Of a stretch of DNA of 64,000 nucleotides, positions 17,039 through 25,041 are shown piece by piece (within the stretch, counting starts at the first letter, position 1; every line of letters starts with the position of its first letter). A program made the position numbers and the translations under genes. Source of the stretch: Marilutibacter penaei (GTDB lineage Bacteria > Pseudomonadota > Gammaproteobacteria > Xanthomonadales > Xanthomonadaceae); the NCBI RefSeq assembly GCF_014145395.1, contig NZ_JACHTE010000003.1:186001-250000 (forward strand), written 5' to 3'. The notes beneath the pieces were generated by a model. The model saw only the letters and a program-made list of their open reading frames with translations. It searched no databases and had not been told where the DNA came from.

Positions 17039-17722
17039 ATGCGAATCCTGCTTGTAGAAGACGAAGCGCCCCTGCGCGAAACCCTGGCGGCGCGACTGAA
17101 GCGCGAAGGGTACGCGGTCGACGCGGCCCAGGACGGCGAAGAAGGCCTGTACATGGGCCGTGAGGTGCCGTTCGACCTCGGCATCATCGACCTCGGCCTG
17201 CCGAAGATGTCCGGCATGGAGCTGATCAAGGCCCTGCGCGACGAAGGCAAGAAATTCCCCGTGCTGATCCTGACCGCGCGCTCGAGCTGGCAGGACAAGG
17301 TCGAAGGCCTGAAGCAGGGGGCCGACGACTATCTGGTCAAGCCGTTCCACGTCGAGGAACTGCTGGCGCGCATCAATGCGCTGGTGCGACGCGCCGCCGG
17401 CTGGAGCAAGCCCACCCTGGAGTGCGGCGTCGTGACCCTGGACCTCGCGGCCCAGACGGTCAGCGTCGACGGGCAGAACGTCGACCTCACCAGTTACGAG
17501 TACAAGGTGCTCGAGTACCTGATGATGCATGCCGGCGAGCTGGTCTCGAAGGCGGACCTCACCGAGCACATCTACCAGCAGGACTTCGACCGGGATTCCA
17601 ACGTGCTGGAGGTCTTCATCGGCCGTCTGCGCAAGAAGCTCGACCCGGAGGGCACGCTGAAGCCGATCGAGACCGTGCGTGGCCGCGGCTACCGCTTCGC
17701 GATCCCGCGCAGCGGGGAGTGA
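17039..17722 (+). CDS. phoP: Response regulator of the PhoP type
   Basis: 227 aa OmpR-family regulator. Receiver residues 1-115: acidic pair Glu7/Asp8, phosphorylation site Asp51 in IIDLGLP, Thr in ILTAR, and Lys in YLVKPFH. The winged-helix domain (about 125-220) has LTSYEYKVLEYLMMHAGELVSK and IGRLRKKL with a final RGRGYRF. The sequence reads as the xanthomonad PhoP, which responds with PhoQ to low Mg2+ and antimicrobial peptides. Two copies of ACGGAGTTCCC (17014 and 17028) precede the ATG, giving two possible GGAG sites. Followed by phoQ after 150 bp. Confidence 0.92.
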   Translation: MRILLVEDEAPLRETLAARLKREGYAVDAAQDGEEGLYMGREVPFDLGIIDLGLPKMSGMELIKALRDEGKKFPVLILTARSSWQDKVEGLKQGADDYLVKPFHVEELLARINALVRRAAGWSKPTLECGVVTLDLAAQTVSVDGQNVDLTSYEYKVLEYLMMHAGELVSKADLTEHIYQQDFDRDSNVLEVFIGRLRKKLDPEGTLKPIETVRGRGYRFAIPRSGE

Positions 17723-17748
17723 CGCCCGCAGCGGCACCTGTCCCGCCC

Positions 17749-17778
17749 CGCCCCGCCCACGCGCGGGGCGTTGTCGTT
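17749..17778 (+). terminator. Hairpin with T-rich tail between phoP and phoQ
   Basis: An 8-bp GC stem (CGCCCCGC at 17749-17756, complement at 17763-17770), a 6-nt loop, then TTGTCGTTT. It resembles a weak intrinsic terminator and could lower phoQ expression relative to phoP. Confidence 0.4.
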
Positions 17779-17872
17779 TCCCCGGCATGACGGTCGGGCC
17801 GTGCGGCCCGCGCGTCGACATGCAAGGATGTCAGGCAACCACCTCCACGGGCGACGGCGTCGCGATGCATCC

Positions 17873-19267
17873 ATGAGCTGGGGCCAGCCACGTTCGTTGC
17901 AGGCCAGGCAGTTGCTGGCGGCCAGCCTCGGCCTGCTGGCCTTCCTTGCCTTGGCCGGTTACGCCCTGGACCGCGCGTTCATCGAGACCGCCGAAAGCAA
18001 CCTGGAGCAGCGCCTCAAGAGTTACGCGCTGGCGTACACCGCGCAGGGCGAGTTCGCCCGCAATGGTGAGTACATCCCGCCCTACGACGCGGTCGACCCG
18101 CGTTTCGACCGGCCCGGCAGCGGACTGTACGCCGAGATCGTCATGGAGGAATCGCACTGGGACTCCGCTTCGGCAGTAGGGCCGGAGCTTCCGCCCGGGG
18201 TGATGCTGGAGCCGGGTGCGGAGCGCTTCGAGGGGCCGCTGGCGATCACCGAGCTCGATGGCTCGGAAGGCCAGGCCTACCGCTACGGTTACGGCGTCAT
18301 CCACGATACCGGGGAAACCGAGGACGGGCTGCCGTACACGATCTACATCCTCGAAAACACCACGCCGCTGAGTCGGCAGGTCGCGGTGTTCCGCGGGGCG
18401 CTCTGGCGATATCTCGGCGGCGCGGGGCTGATCCTGCTGCTGTTGCAGGGCCTGATCCTGCGCTGGAGCCTGCGGCCGCTGAAGCGCGTGGTGGACGAGC
18501 TCAAGCGTGTCCAGCGCGGCCTGCTCTCGCGCATGAGCGGGCGCCATCCGCGCGAACTGGAGCCGCTGGCCGAGAGCATCAACGCCTTCATCGAGAGCGA
18601 GCGCGAGAACCTCGACCGCCAGCGCAACACCATGGCCGACCTGGCGCACAGCCTGAAGACGCCGTTGGCCGTCCTGCGCGCGCGCACCACCGAGCACGTG
18701 CCCGCCGACGAACTGCGCGAAGAGGTGGAGTTGCAGGTCCAGCGCATGACCGACCTGGTGTCCTATCAGCTCGGCCGCGCGGCGCGCTCGGGCCATGCGC
18801 TGTTCGCCGCGCCGGTGGAGGTCGAACCCTATGCCGACCAGATCGTCCGCAGCCTGGAGAAGATCTATGCCGCGAAGGGGGTGTTGTGCGAGTTCGACAT
18901 CGACGCGGGCATCGCGTTCCATGGCGAACCCGGCGACCTGCAGGAGGTACTCGGGAACCTGCTGGAGAACGCGTTCAAGTGGACCCGTTCGCGGGTGCTG
19001 CTGAGCGTCAAGCCGGGTGACGGCACGCCCGGGCGTCGCCCCGGGTTGATGATCGCCGTGGACGACGACGGTCCGGGCATTCCCGAGGACAAGGTCGCGT
19101 CGATCCTGCAGCGCGGGGTGCGCGGCGACGAGCGCGTGCAGGGACACGGGATCGGCCTGGCGACCGTGCAGGACGTCGTGCGCAGCTATCGCGGCGACCT
19201 GGAGGTGAGCCGGTCGGCGGAGTTGGGCGGCGCGCGTTTCGAAGTCCGGTTCCCGCCTGGTCTCTGA
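17873..19267 (+). CDS. phoQ: Sensor histidine kinase of the PhoQ type
   Basis: 464 aa from the ATG at 17873 (MSWGQPRSLQ). TM1 is about residues 13-35. A periplasmic sensor domain of about 140 residues follows, rich in acidic residues. TM2 is about 175-200, then a HAMP region (RPLKRVVDELKRV). The H-box ADLAHSLKTPLAVL carries the phospho-accepting His259. The ATPase domain has the N-box ENAFKWTR, DDDGPGIPED and GHGIGLA. It senses periplasmic signals and phosphorylates PhoP. Longer in-frame starts upstream lack membrane-protein character and are rejected. An acidic sensor domain fits divalent-cation sensing, by analogy with known PhoQ. Confidence 0.92.
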   Translation: MSWGQPRSLQARQLLAASLGLLAFLALAGYALDRAFIETAESNLEQRLKSYALAYTAQGEFARNGEYIPPYDAVDPRFDRPGSGLYAEIVMEESHWDSASAVGPELPPGVMLEPGAERFEGPLAITELDGSEGQAYRYGYGVIHDTGETEDGLPYTIYILENTTPLSRQVAVFRGALWRYLGGAGLILLLLQGLILRWSLRPLKRVVDELKRVQRGLLSRMSGRHPRELEPLAESINAFIESERENLDRQRNTMADLAHSLKTPLAVLRARTTEHVPADELREEVELQVQRMTDLVSYQLGRAARSGHALFAAPVEVEPYADQIVRSLEKIYAAKGVLCEFDIDAGIAFHGEPGDLQEVLGNLLENAFKWTRSRVLLSVKPGDGTPGRRPGLMIAVDDDGPGIPEDKVASILQRGVRGDERVQGHGIGLATVQDVVRSYRGDLEVSRSAELGGARFEVRFPPGL

Positions 19268-19276
19268 GCGTCGGCC

Positions 19277-20026
19277 CTACGGGGGTGACGGCGGGCCGTA
19301 CAGCCGCTGCAGGTGCGCGGCGACGGTGGGCAGCTCGGCCTGCAAGAGCCCGGGGGCACTGAAGTGGTATTCGCTGGCCACGGCGAAGAACTCCTCCGGC
19401 GACTCGGACGCGTAGGGATCGATCGCGGATTCGCGGCCGCCGTCGACGGCCTCGCAGAACGCGTCGTAGGCCTGCTGGAAGTCGCGGGCCCATTCGCGCT
19501 GCCACGGCCGGGGCAGGGGCGGGGTGCCGTCCATGCTGCCATCCAGCGCATCGAGTTTGTGGGCCATCTCGTGCACGGCCACGCAGAAGCCGGCGGCGGG
19601 ATCGGCGATCTCGGCCTGGATGTCCGACCACGAGAGGATGAGGGGGCCGGCTTCCCATGATTCGCCGATCAGCGTGGCGTCGGTCACGTGGATCACGCCG
19701 GCGGCATCTTCATGGCGTTGCTCGACGCGGAAGGCGTCCGGGTACACGATCACCTGCGACCAGCCCCGCAGCCCTTCGGCGCCGAATTCCAGCAGGGGCA
19801 GGCAGCACATGGCCGCGAGCTGCAGGCGCTGGTCGGGGTCGAGTCGAAGTCCGCCGACCGGGGTGATGGTCTTTTCGTGCAGGAACCGGGCAGTCAGCTC
19901 CGAGAGGCGCGCATCACGCGTTTCATCCAGCGCGCCGACCCAGGGCACGGCACGACGGACGTCCTGCCACGCCAGGGCGGCAATGGGAGCGGGGCGACCG
20001 CGCAGTCGCCGGAGCAGCCCGATCAA
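19277..20026 (-). CDS. mtfA: Zinc-dependent peptidase of the MtfA (M90) family
   Basis: 249 aa. The metalloprotease motif HEMAH (HExxH) lies at about residues 150-154 in FCVAVHEMAHKLDALDG, with the downstream acidic residues in SPEEFFAVASEYHF probably completing the zinc site. Hydrophobic leader-like residues are absent, so the protein is cytosolic. Known MtfA of E. coli binds the regulator Mlc and has aminopeptidase activity. Its start lies 12 nt downstream of the small secreted gene, so the two may be co-transcribed. Converges with phoQ. Confidence 0.92.
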   Translation of the reverse strand: MIGLLRRLRGRPAPIAALAWQDVRRAVPWVGALDETRDARLSELTARFLHEKTITPVGGLRLDPDQRLQLAAMCCLPLLEFGAEGLRGWSQVIVYPDAFRVEQRHEDAAGVIHVTDATLIGESWEAGPLILSWSDIQAEIADPAAGFCVAVHEMAHKLDALDGSMDGTPPLPRPWQREWARDFQQAYDAFCEAVDGGRESAIDPYASESPEEFFAVASEYHFSAPGLLQAELPTVAAHLQRLYGPPSPP

Positions 20027-20038
20027 CCGGCGTGCGCG

Positions 20039-20311
20039 TCAGCGCACCATGCCGGGGAGGAAGCTGTGCCAGCGGGGCGACTGCAGGCGGCCACCGGGTA
20101 CGGCATCGCTGTGGACCGTCGGCTTGGCGCGCGTCGCATCGGGCGCGGGCCGGGTGCGCGCGGCACGCGGCGGGGGACTGTCGGCGGACTCGTTCGCGCT
20201 GGCCGACTCCGGACAGGCGCCGCTGTTGGGGCCGCTCAGCTTGATCTCGCGCGCCATGACCGGGGCGGTCGCGATGAGGAATCCCAGGGTGAGGAGGCCG
20301 ATCCTGAACAT
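20039..20311 (-). CDS. Small secreted protein of unknown function
   Basis: 90 aa. A clean signal peptide (residues 1-20, ending VMA-RE) is followed by a Ser/Pro/Arg-rich, probably disordered sequence with a single Cys. No motif is recognised. Weak composition-based evidence aside, support comes from the signal peptide, the position directly upstream of mtfA in the same direction, and the absence of a better ORF on either strand. Confidence 0.6.
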   Translation of the reverse strand: MFRIGLLTLGFLIATAPVMAREIKLSGPNSGACPESASANESADSPPPRAARTRPAPDATRAKPTVHSDAVPGGRLQSPRWHSFLPGMVR

Positions 20312-20472
20312 GACAGGGTCCTTGCGTCTGGCCGGGCGAAGTCCCAGCCATTCCTGAATATACCCGTTTTCGCATCCCGCTGCCGCAGGCGAGGGGAGCG
20401 GTGCGACGAACGGTGGTCCCGCATAATGGCGCCTGCAGGTGGAGGCGGCCGGACGCTCGCCGGGGAACGACC

Positions 20473-21471
20473 TTGAACGACGAACGCGAACTGCTGCTGA
20501 GCCTGATCAGGGGTCCGGCCTCCGGCGATCAGCTGGCGCGGGCCGGCGGGCAGACCCGCGCGGCGATATGGAAACGCATCCGGGCGCTGCGCGACGCGGG
20601 CGTGCCGATCGAGGCGCGGGCCGGGCAGGGCTACCGGCTGGCCGGGCCACTGGACCTGCTGGATGCCGCCGCGATCCGCGCGTGCATGGACGACAGGGGC
20701 AGGGACACGCGGGTCGACGTGGAAGTCCTCTGGACGGTGGACTCGACCAACAGTGAACTCCTGCGGCGCCCGGCGCCTGCCCACGGGACGACCCGCGTGC
20801 TGCTTGCCGAACGCCAGACCGGAGGCCGGGGCCGTCGCGGACGGCCATGGGCGTCACCGTTGGCGGCCCACCTGTACATGTCGCTGGTCCGCGGATTCGA
20901 CGGCGGGCTCGCCCGGTTGGGCGGCCTGAGCCTGGTGACCGGCATCGCGGTGGTCGAAGCGCTGCACGTGCTGGGGGTGGGCCAGGCCGGTCTGAAGTGG
21001 CCCAACGACGTGGTGGTGGAGAGCGGAGGCGTGCTGCACAAACTCGGAGGCCTGCTGGTGGAAGGCGGAGGGGAGCATGCCGGGCCGGTGCGGGCCGTGG
21101 TCGGGCTCGGTCTCAACGTACGGATGCCCGCCGTGCAGGGGGCGGAGCTGGACCAGCCGTGGACCGACCTCGCGTCGCTGCTGGGCGCCGGCGTGGACCG
21201 CAACCGGGTCGCGGCCGTGGTGCTGGACCACGTGCTGCCGGCGCTGGCGCAGTTCGACGCCGACGGGCTGGCGCCCTTCCTGCAGCGGTACGCGGCGCTG
21301 GACGTGCTCGCGGGCCGCGACGTCATGCTGCATGACGCGCAAGGAGGATGCCGCGAGGCGCAGGTGCAGGGACTGGCGGCGGACGGCGCTCTTCGCGTGC
21401 GACTGGGTGACGGACGCAGCGAGGACCTGTATTCCGGTGAAGTCAGCGTGCGGCGGCGGACCATGGCATGA
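20473..21471 (+). CDS. birA: Bifunctional biotin-[acetyl-CoA-carboxylase] ligase / biotin repressor
   Basis: 332 aa from a TTG at 20473. Residues about 1-60 are a winged helix-turn-helix (DQLARAGGQTRAAIWKRIRALRDAG). The ligase domain has the biotinyl-AMP loop GGRGRRGRPWASP and the KWPNDVV motif; the C-terminal SH3-like domain ends in LYSGEVSVR. It attaches biotin to the carboxyl carrier protein, and the HTH suggests it also represses biotin genes. A GTG at 20401 with a good GAGGGG site is an alternative start adding 24 residues. I prefer TTG because a -10-like CATAAT lies at about 20424. Overlaps coaX by 4 nt. Confidence 0.92.
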   Translation: MNDERELLLSLIRGPASGDQLARAGGQTRAAIWKRIRALRDAGVPIEARAGQGYRLAGPLDLLDAAAIRACMDDRGRDTRVDVEVLWTVDSTNSELLRRPAPAHGTTRVLLAERQTGGRGRRGRPWASPLAAHLYMSLVRGFDGGLARLGGLSLVTGIAVVEALHVLGVGQAGLKWPNDVVVESGGVLHKLGGLLVEGGGEHAGPVRAVVGLGLNVRMPAVQGAELDQPWTDLASLLGAGVDRNRVAAVVLDHVLPALAQFDADGLAPFLQRYAALDVLAGRDVMLHDAQGGCREAQVQGLAADGALRVRLGDGRSEDLYSGEVSVRRRTMA

Positions 21472-22220
21472 GCACCTGGCTCTTCGACCTGGGCAACACG
21501 CGACTGAAGTGCGCCCCTCTCAACGACGACGGCACCATTGGCGGGATCGTCGCCCTGGACCACCTGGACGGCGGCATCGCGGACGCGATGGCACGGGCGT
21601 TGCCGGCGCGTATCGAGGTGGCCCACCTGGCCTCGGTGGCGTCCACGGAGACCACGGTCGAGGTGCTGGATGCGCTGGTATCGCGCTGCCGCCGTATCAG
21701 CCGTGCCCGCACCCAGGCCCGGATGGACGGGGTCCGCATCGCCTATGCACGACCGGACAAACTCGGCGTGGACCGGTTCCTGACCCTGCTCGCGGCACGT
21801 GCACGCGGCGGCGCCGCGCTGGTCTGTGGCGTGGGTACGGCGTTGACCGTGGACCTGCTGGACGCCGACGGCCTTCACCATGGCGGCCGCATCGCACCCT
21901 CCCCGCGGGTGATGCGCGACGCGCTGCAGGCCCGGGCCCGCCAGCTGGTACCGGACGGCGGGACCTACAGCGAGTTTGCCGCCGATACCGAGGACGGCCT
22001 GGTTTCCGGGTGCGAGGGGGCGGCGATTGCCCTGGTGGAACGCAGCCTCGCGGAGGCCACGCAGCGGTTGGGCGCGCCGCCTACCCTGTACGTGCATGGC
22101 GGTGGCGTACGCGAACTGCGGGCGCACCTGTCGAGTGCGCGCTGGGTTCCCGGCTTCGTGCTCGAAGGCCTCGCGCGCTGGGCGATGGCGGAGGCGACCC
22201 GGCCCGCCGGGCTGGCCTAG
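21468..22220 (+). CDS. coaX: Type III pantothenate kinase
   Basis: 250 aa. Phosphate-binding motif 1 is FDLGNTRLK at residues about 6-14. The second, VCGVGTALTVDLLD, carries the conserved glycine and threonine residues, and GGRIAPSPRVMRDAL is the CoaX GGxIxPG region. The third is SGCEGAAIALVE. It phosphorylates pantothenate, the first step of CoA synthesis, without feedback inhibition. The ATG overlaps the birA stop (ATGA), giving translational coupling, and the birA-coaX-SPOR order is usual in this bacterial group. Confidence 0.95.
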   Translation: MSTWLFDLGNTRLKCAPLNDDGTIGGIVALDHLDGGIADAMARALPARIEVAHLASVASTETTVEVLDALVSRCRRISRARTQARMDGVRIAYARPDKLGVDRFLTLLAARARGGAALVCGVGTALTVDLLDADGLHHGGRIAPSPRVMRDALQARARQLVPDGGTYSEFAADTEDGLVSGCEGAAIALVERSLAEATQRLGAPPTLYVHGGGVRELRAHLSSARWVPGFVLEGLARWAMAEATRPAGLA

Positions 22221-22223
22221 AAT
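22218..22223 (+). promoter_or_regulatory. -10-like element of the SPOR-protein gene
   Basis: TAGAAT overlapping the end of coaX, 7 nt before the next ATG. No Shine-Dalgarno lies between, so transcripts starting here would be leaderless. Confidence 0.5.
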
Positions 22224-22230
22224 CGCTGGC

Positions 22231-22884
22231 ATGCTGACCCGTTCCCTGATCGTCTTCCTGCTGGTCCTCAATCTCGGCGTCGCGGCATGGTGGATCTTCC
22301 ACGTGCCGGCCGCGCCACCGCCGGACGCTCCCTTGCCGCTCGGTGTCGCCCGCATCCAGTTGCCCGGCGAGAACGGGGCAACGCCGGCACCCGCCATCGA
22401 GGTGGACGACGCCGATGCAGGCGTCGTGAGCCAGTGCATGGGTTTCGGGCCGTTCGAGGTGGAGGCCCTGGCGGCCGCGCGTGCGGTGCTCGAGCCACGG
22501 GTGATCCGCGTCGTGCCGCGCAGGCAGGAGGCAGGGGCCACGCGCGGGTGGCGTGTCTACCTGCCGCCGTTCGCCAGCCTGGACGCCGTGGAGCAGGCCG
22601 CGCGCGATGTCGCAGCGGCCGGCGTGAGCGACTATTTCATCGTCCGCGACGGGATCGAGGCGAATTCGCTCGCCTTGGGGCGCTACGGCACCGAAGACGC
22701 CGCCGAACGACGCGTTTCGGAGCTCGGTCTCAAGGGGTTCGACGCCCGCGCCATGCCGATCGGCAGCGGCGCCGTGGAGGCGTGGTTGGACGTGGAAGCC
22801 AACGACGCATTCGATGCCGACCGCGCGCAGGCGGATTCCGGCGCGGCGACCCGGCACGCATTCGACTGTCCGTCGCCCGACTGA
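22231..22884 (+). CDS. SPOR-domain membrane-anchored protein
   Basis: 217 aa. An N-terminal TM helix (residues about 4-22, LIVFLLVLNLGVAAWWIF) is followed by a Pro-rich linker and a C-terminal region from about 70 to 190. The WRVYLPPFASLDAVEQAARDVAAAGVSDYFIV stretch is typical of a SPOR fold; the domain binds denuded septal glycan strands. CysC-containing QCMGFGPF may pair with the terminal DCPS. Role inferred: envelope or division-site protein. Follows coaX by 10 bp and precedes tRNA-Thr. The start is chosen from the TM helix and the -10-like hexamer. Confidence 0.82.
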   Translation: MLTRSLIVFLLVLNLGVAAWWIFHVPAAPPPDAPLPLGVARIQLPGENGATPAPAIEVDDADAGVVSQCMGFGPFEVEALAAARAVLEPRVIRVVPRRQEAGATRGWRVYLPPFASLDAVEQAARDVAAAGVSDYFIVRDGIEANSLALGRYGTEDAAERRVSELGLKGFDARAMPIGSGAVEAWLDVEANDAFDADRAQADSGAATRHAFDCPSPD

Positions 22885-22917
22885 ATGCCACCCCTCGGGC
22901 CCGTCGTTCGCATCGGC

Positions 22918-22923
22918 TAGAAT
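22918..22923 (+). promoter_or_regulatory. -10-like element of the tRNA-Thr gene
   Basis: TAGAAT, 10 nt before the first base of the tRNA. No clear -35 is seen. Confidence 0.5.
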
Positions 22924-22933
22924 GGCCCGCCCC

Positions 22934-23009
22934 GCCGGCTTAGCTCAGTTGGTAGAGCAACCGCCTTGTAAGCGGTAGGTCATCCGTTCGAGTCGGATAG
23001 CCGGCACCA
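22934..23009 (+). tRNA. tRNA-Thr (anticodon TGT)
   Basis: Complete cloverleaf of 76 nt with encoded CCA. Acceptor stem GCCGGCT/AGCCGGC; D-arm GCTC-AGTTGGTA-GAGC; anticodon stem ACCGC/GCGGT around the loop CTTGTAA (anticodon TGT, reads ACA); T-arm ATCCG-TTCGAGT-CGGAT. All stems pair fully. The arginase gene starts 30 nt downstream. Confidence 0.98.
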
Positions 23010-23039
23010 CCCTGGAGAACGCACGCGCAGGAGTCACGC

Positions 23040-23963
23040 ATGAGCCACCGCCACCCTCCCGTTTCACTGATTGGCGCGCCGACCGATGTCGGGGCGGGGC
23101 ACCTGGGGGCGCGGCTCGGGCCCGAAGCCTTGCGGATCGCCGGACTGGCCGAGGCCCTGGTGGCGCGCGGCGTCGACGTGATCGACCGCGGCAACCTGGA
23201 CGGCCCCCGCAACCCCTGGCAGCCTCCCGTGGAGGGGTACCGCCATATCCGCGAGGTGGTGGCGTGGAACCGGATCGTCATGGACGCCATGCACGCGGAG
23301 CTCAATGGCGGCCGCATGCCGATCCTGCTCGGCGGGGACCACTGCCTGGGCCTGGGGTCGATCACCGGCGTGGCGAAGCATTGCCGCGAGACCGGCAAGA
23401 CATTGCGCGTGCTGTGGCTGGACGCGCATGCAGACTTCAACACCAGCGACGTCACGCCGTCCGGCAACATCCACGGCATGCCGGTCGCCTGCCTGTGCGG
23501 CATAGGCCCACGCGAACTGACCCACCTCGACGGCAGCGGTCCCGCGATCACTCCGGATGTCGTGCGGCAGATCGGCATCCGGTCGGTCGATCCGGGCGAG
23601 AAGAAGCTGGTCAAGGCCCATGGCCTGGAAGTGTTCGACATGCGCTACATCGACGAAGTCGGCATGAAGCGCACGATGGAGGCGGCGCTCGCGGACATGG
23701 ACGACAACACGCACCTGCATGTCAGTTTCGACGTCGACTTCCTCGACCCCAGCATCGCGCCCGGTGTCGGCACCACGGTGCCGGGCGGCCCGAATTACCG
23801 TGAGGCGCAGCTGGTCATGGAGATGATTGCCGACAGCGGACGCCTGGCCTCGCTCGACATCGTCGAGCTGAACCCCATCATCGACACCCGCAACGTGACC
23901 GGCGAGCTGTCGGTGGACCTGGTCGAGAGCCTGTTCGGCAAGTCGACCCTCATGCGGGACTGA
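23040..23963 (+). CDS. rocF: Arginase
   Basis: 307 aa ureohydrolase. The manganese-site motifs are all present: GGDHCLGLGS, DAHADFNT and SFDVDFLDPSIAPGVGT. The N-terminal GAPTDVGAGHLGARLGPEALR matches arginase rather than agmatinase. It hydrolyses arginine to ornithine and urea. A CAGGAG site lies 8 nt upstream of the ATG. The gap to the tRNA-Thr 3' end is only 30 nt and has no promoter, so the tRNA and arginase are probably made as one transcript. No urease or ornithine gene is adjacent. Confidence 0.95.
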   Translation: MSHRHPPVSLIGAPTDVGAGHLGARLGPEALRIAGLAEALVARGVDVIDRGNLDGPRNPWQPPVEGYRHIREVVAWNRIVMDAMHAELNGGRMPILLGGDHCLGLGSITGVAKHCRETGKTLRVLWLDAHADFNTSDVTPSGNIHGMPVACLCGIGPRELTHLDGSGPAITPDVVRQIGIRSVDPGEKKLVKAHGLEVFDMRYIDEVGMKRTMEAALADMDDNTHLHVSFDVDFLDPSIAPGVGTTVPGGPNYREAQLVMEMIADSGRLASLDIVELNPIIDTRNVTGELSVDLVESLFGKSTLMRD

Positions 23964-24096
23964 ACGCTTTCTAAACACCAGATGAATGCCGGCCTCCCGC
24001 GTGGGCCCGTCTTCACGTCGTCCCGATGGCCCATCGCGTGCCATGGAGCCAGGCATGCATCGGCATGCCCTCCACACCACCGCAAGGAGTGACGAC

Positions 24097-24249
24097 ATGA
24101 AGCGTTTCGCTGCGATGCTGCTGCTGGCCAGCTTTTCGATGACCTTCCTCGGCGCATGCAACACCATGGCCGGCGCCGGCAAGGACGTTCAGGACCTCGG
24201 CGAGACGGTCGAGGACAAGGCCGAGGACTGCAAGGACGGCAAGTGCTGA
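24097..24249 (+). CDS. Entericidin-family lipoprotein
   Basis: 50 aa with AAGGAG 7 nt upstream. It has the typical entericidin layout: a short hydrophobic signal with a lipobox ending GAC, then TMAGAGKDVQDLGETVEDKAEDC. Known EcnA/EcnB are tiny stress-induced lipoproteins proposed as an antidote/toxin pair. Only one copy is seen here, so a toxin role is not supported. Ends before a strong terminator. Confidence 0.88.
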   Translation: MKRFAAMLLLASFSMTFLGACNTMAGAGKDVQDLGETVEDKAEDCKDGKC

Positions 24250-24310
24250 AACCCGTGGCGACATGACAGCGTGCCGGTCACGACCGGTGCACTGGAGCGT
24301 GTCGACGACG

Positions 24311-24341
24311 AAGGCCGGGACCTGTCCCGGCCTTTTCTTTT
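24311..24341 (+). terminator. Intrinsic terminator after the entericidin gene
   Basis: An 11-bp perfect inverted repeat (AAGGCCGGGAC and its complement around CT) followed by TTCTTTTGC. It lies 61 nt after the stop codon. Confidence 0.9.
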
Positions 24342-24601
24342 GCTTCGCGTGCGAGACGCCTCGCGCTGCGCGGTCCTCCAGGCGGCTGCGACCGATGCCG
24401 ATGCCGGATGCCCGGCGCAACATTTTCCCGACGACGGTCACGCCCGCGACGTCCGTTCGCTGAACCGTTGCCAGCGGTTCACCAAGGTCGCCTTCTGCCT
24501 AACGCATTGCTGATGCGATCCGAACGTCCGGACCGCGAAGCTGGCCCTGCGGTCGGCGACGAGCGACCGCCACTCCCCCCAACAGCACGAGGAACCATCA
24601 C
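24342..24601 (+). other. Intergenic region upstream of csbD
   Basis: 260 bp holding the csbD promoter. A short inverted repeat GAACCG/CGGTTC around TTGCCAG is visible near 24462-24480. No coding potential or RNA gene is apparent. Confidence 0.4.
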
Positions 24602-24802
24602 ATGAACAAGGACATCATCGCCGGCAACTGGAAGCAGATCAAAGGCAAGGCCCAGGCGCGCTGGGGCGACCTGACCGACGACGTCTTCGACGTGGCCGAG
24701 GGCAACTCAGAATACCTCGCGGGCAAGCTGCAGGAGCAGTACGGTTGGGAGCGCGACCGCGCGGAGCGCGAGGTGCGCGACTTCGAGCGTGGCTTTCACT
24801 GA
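24602..24802 (+). CDS. CsbD-family stress protein
   Basis: 66 aa. [26 protein letters not shown] is the CsbD signature, followed by the helical [18 protein letters not shown] and a charged C-terminus. Members (CsbD, YjbJ) are small cytosolic proteins induced by general stress; their molecular role is unknown. A GAGGAA site lies about 9 nt upstream. Together with the entericidin gene it forms a short stretch of stress-type genes, each with its own terminator. Confidence 0.92.
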   Translation: MNKDIIAGNWKQIKGKAQARWGDLTDDVFDVAEGNSEYLAGKLQEQYGWERDRAEREVRDFERGFH

Positions 24803-24861
24803 CGCGGACCGCAGGGCCCGGCGCCTCGCGCCGCAAGCCCGGCGGATGACGTGTTGACCGG

Positions 24862-24897
24862 ACCGGTCCCGCCCCAGGCGGGGCCGGTTCCTTGTGT
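24862..24897 (+). terminator. Probable terminator after csbD
   Basis: A 12-bp stem with one G-T pair (ACCGGTCCCGCC at 24862-24873 with 24877-24888), loop CCA, followed by the weak T-tract TCCTTGTGT. Confidence 0.6.
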
Positions 24898-25041
24898 GGG
24901 CGGGGAGCGGTACGAAGGGCGCGACCGGTCACCGGGGCATGGCGTCGTCTATGGTCGCGATGGCGTGTGCGGACGTCACGACATGGCAAACGCGGTGGGG
25001 CGCTCCGTTAGACTGGGCCGTCGTTTCCCCGCAACCAGACC

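Noticed and set aside
24097-24249. Entericidin considered as a toxin-antidote pair
   Set aside because: Only one small lipoprotein is present; no second entericidin gene lies beside it.
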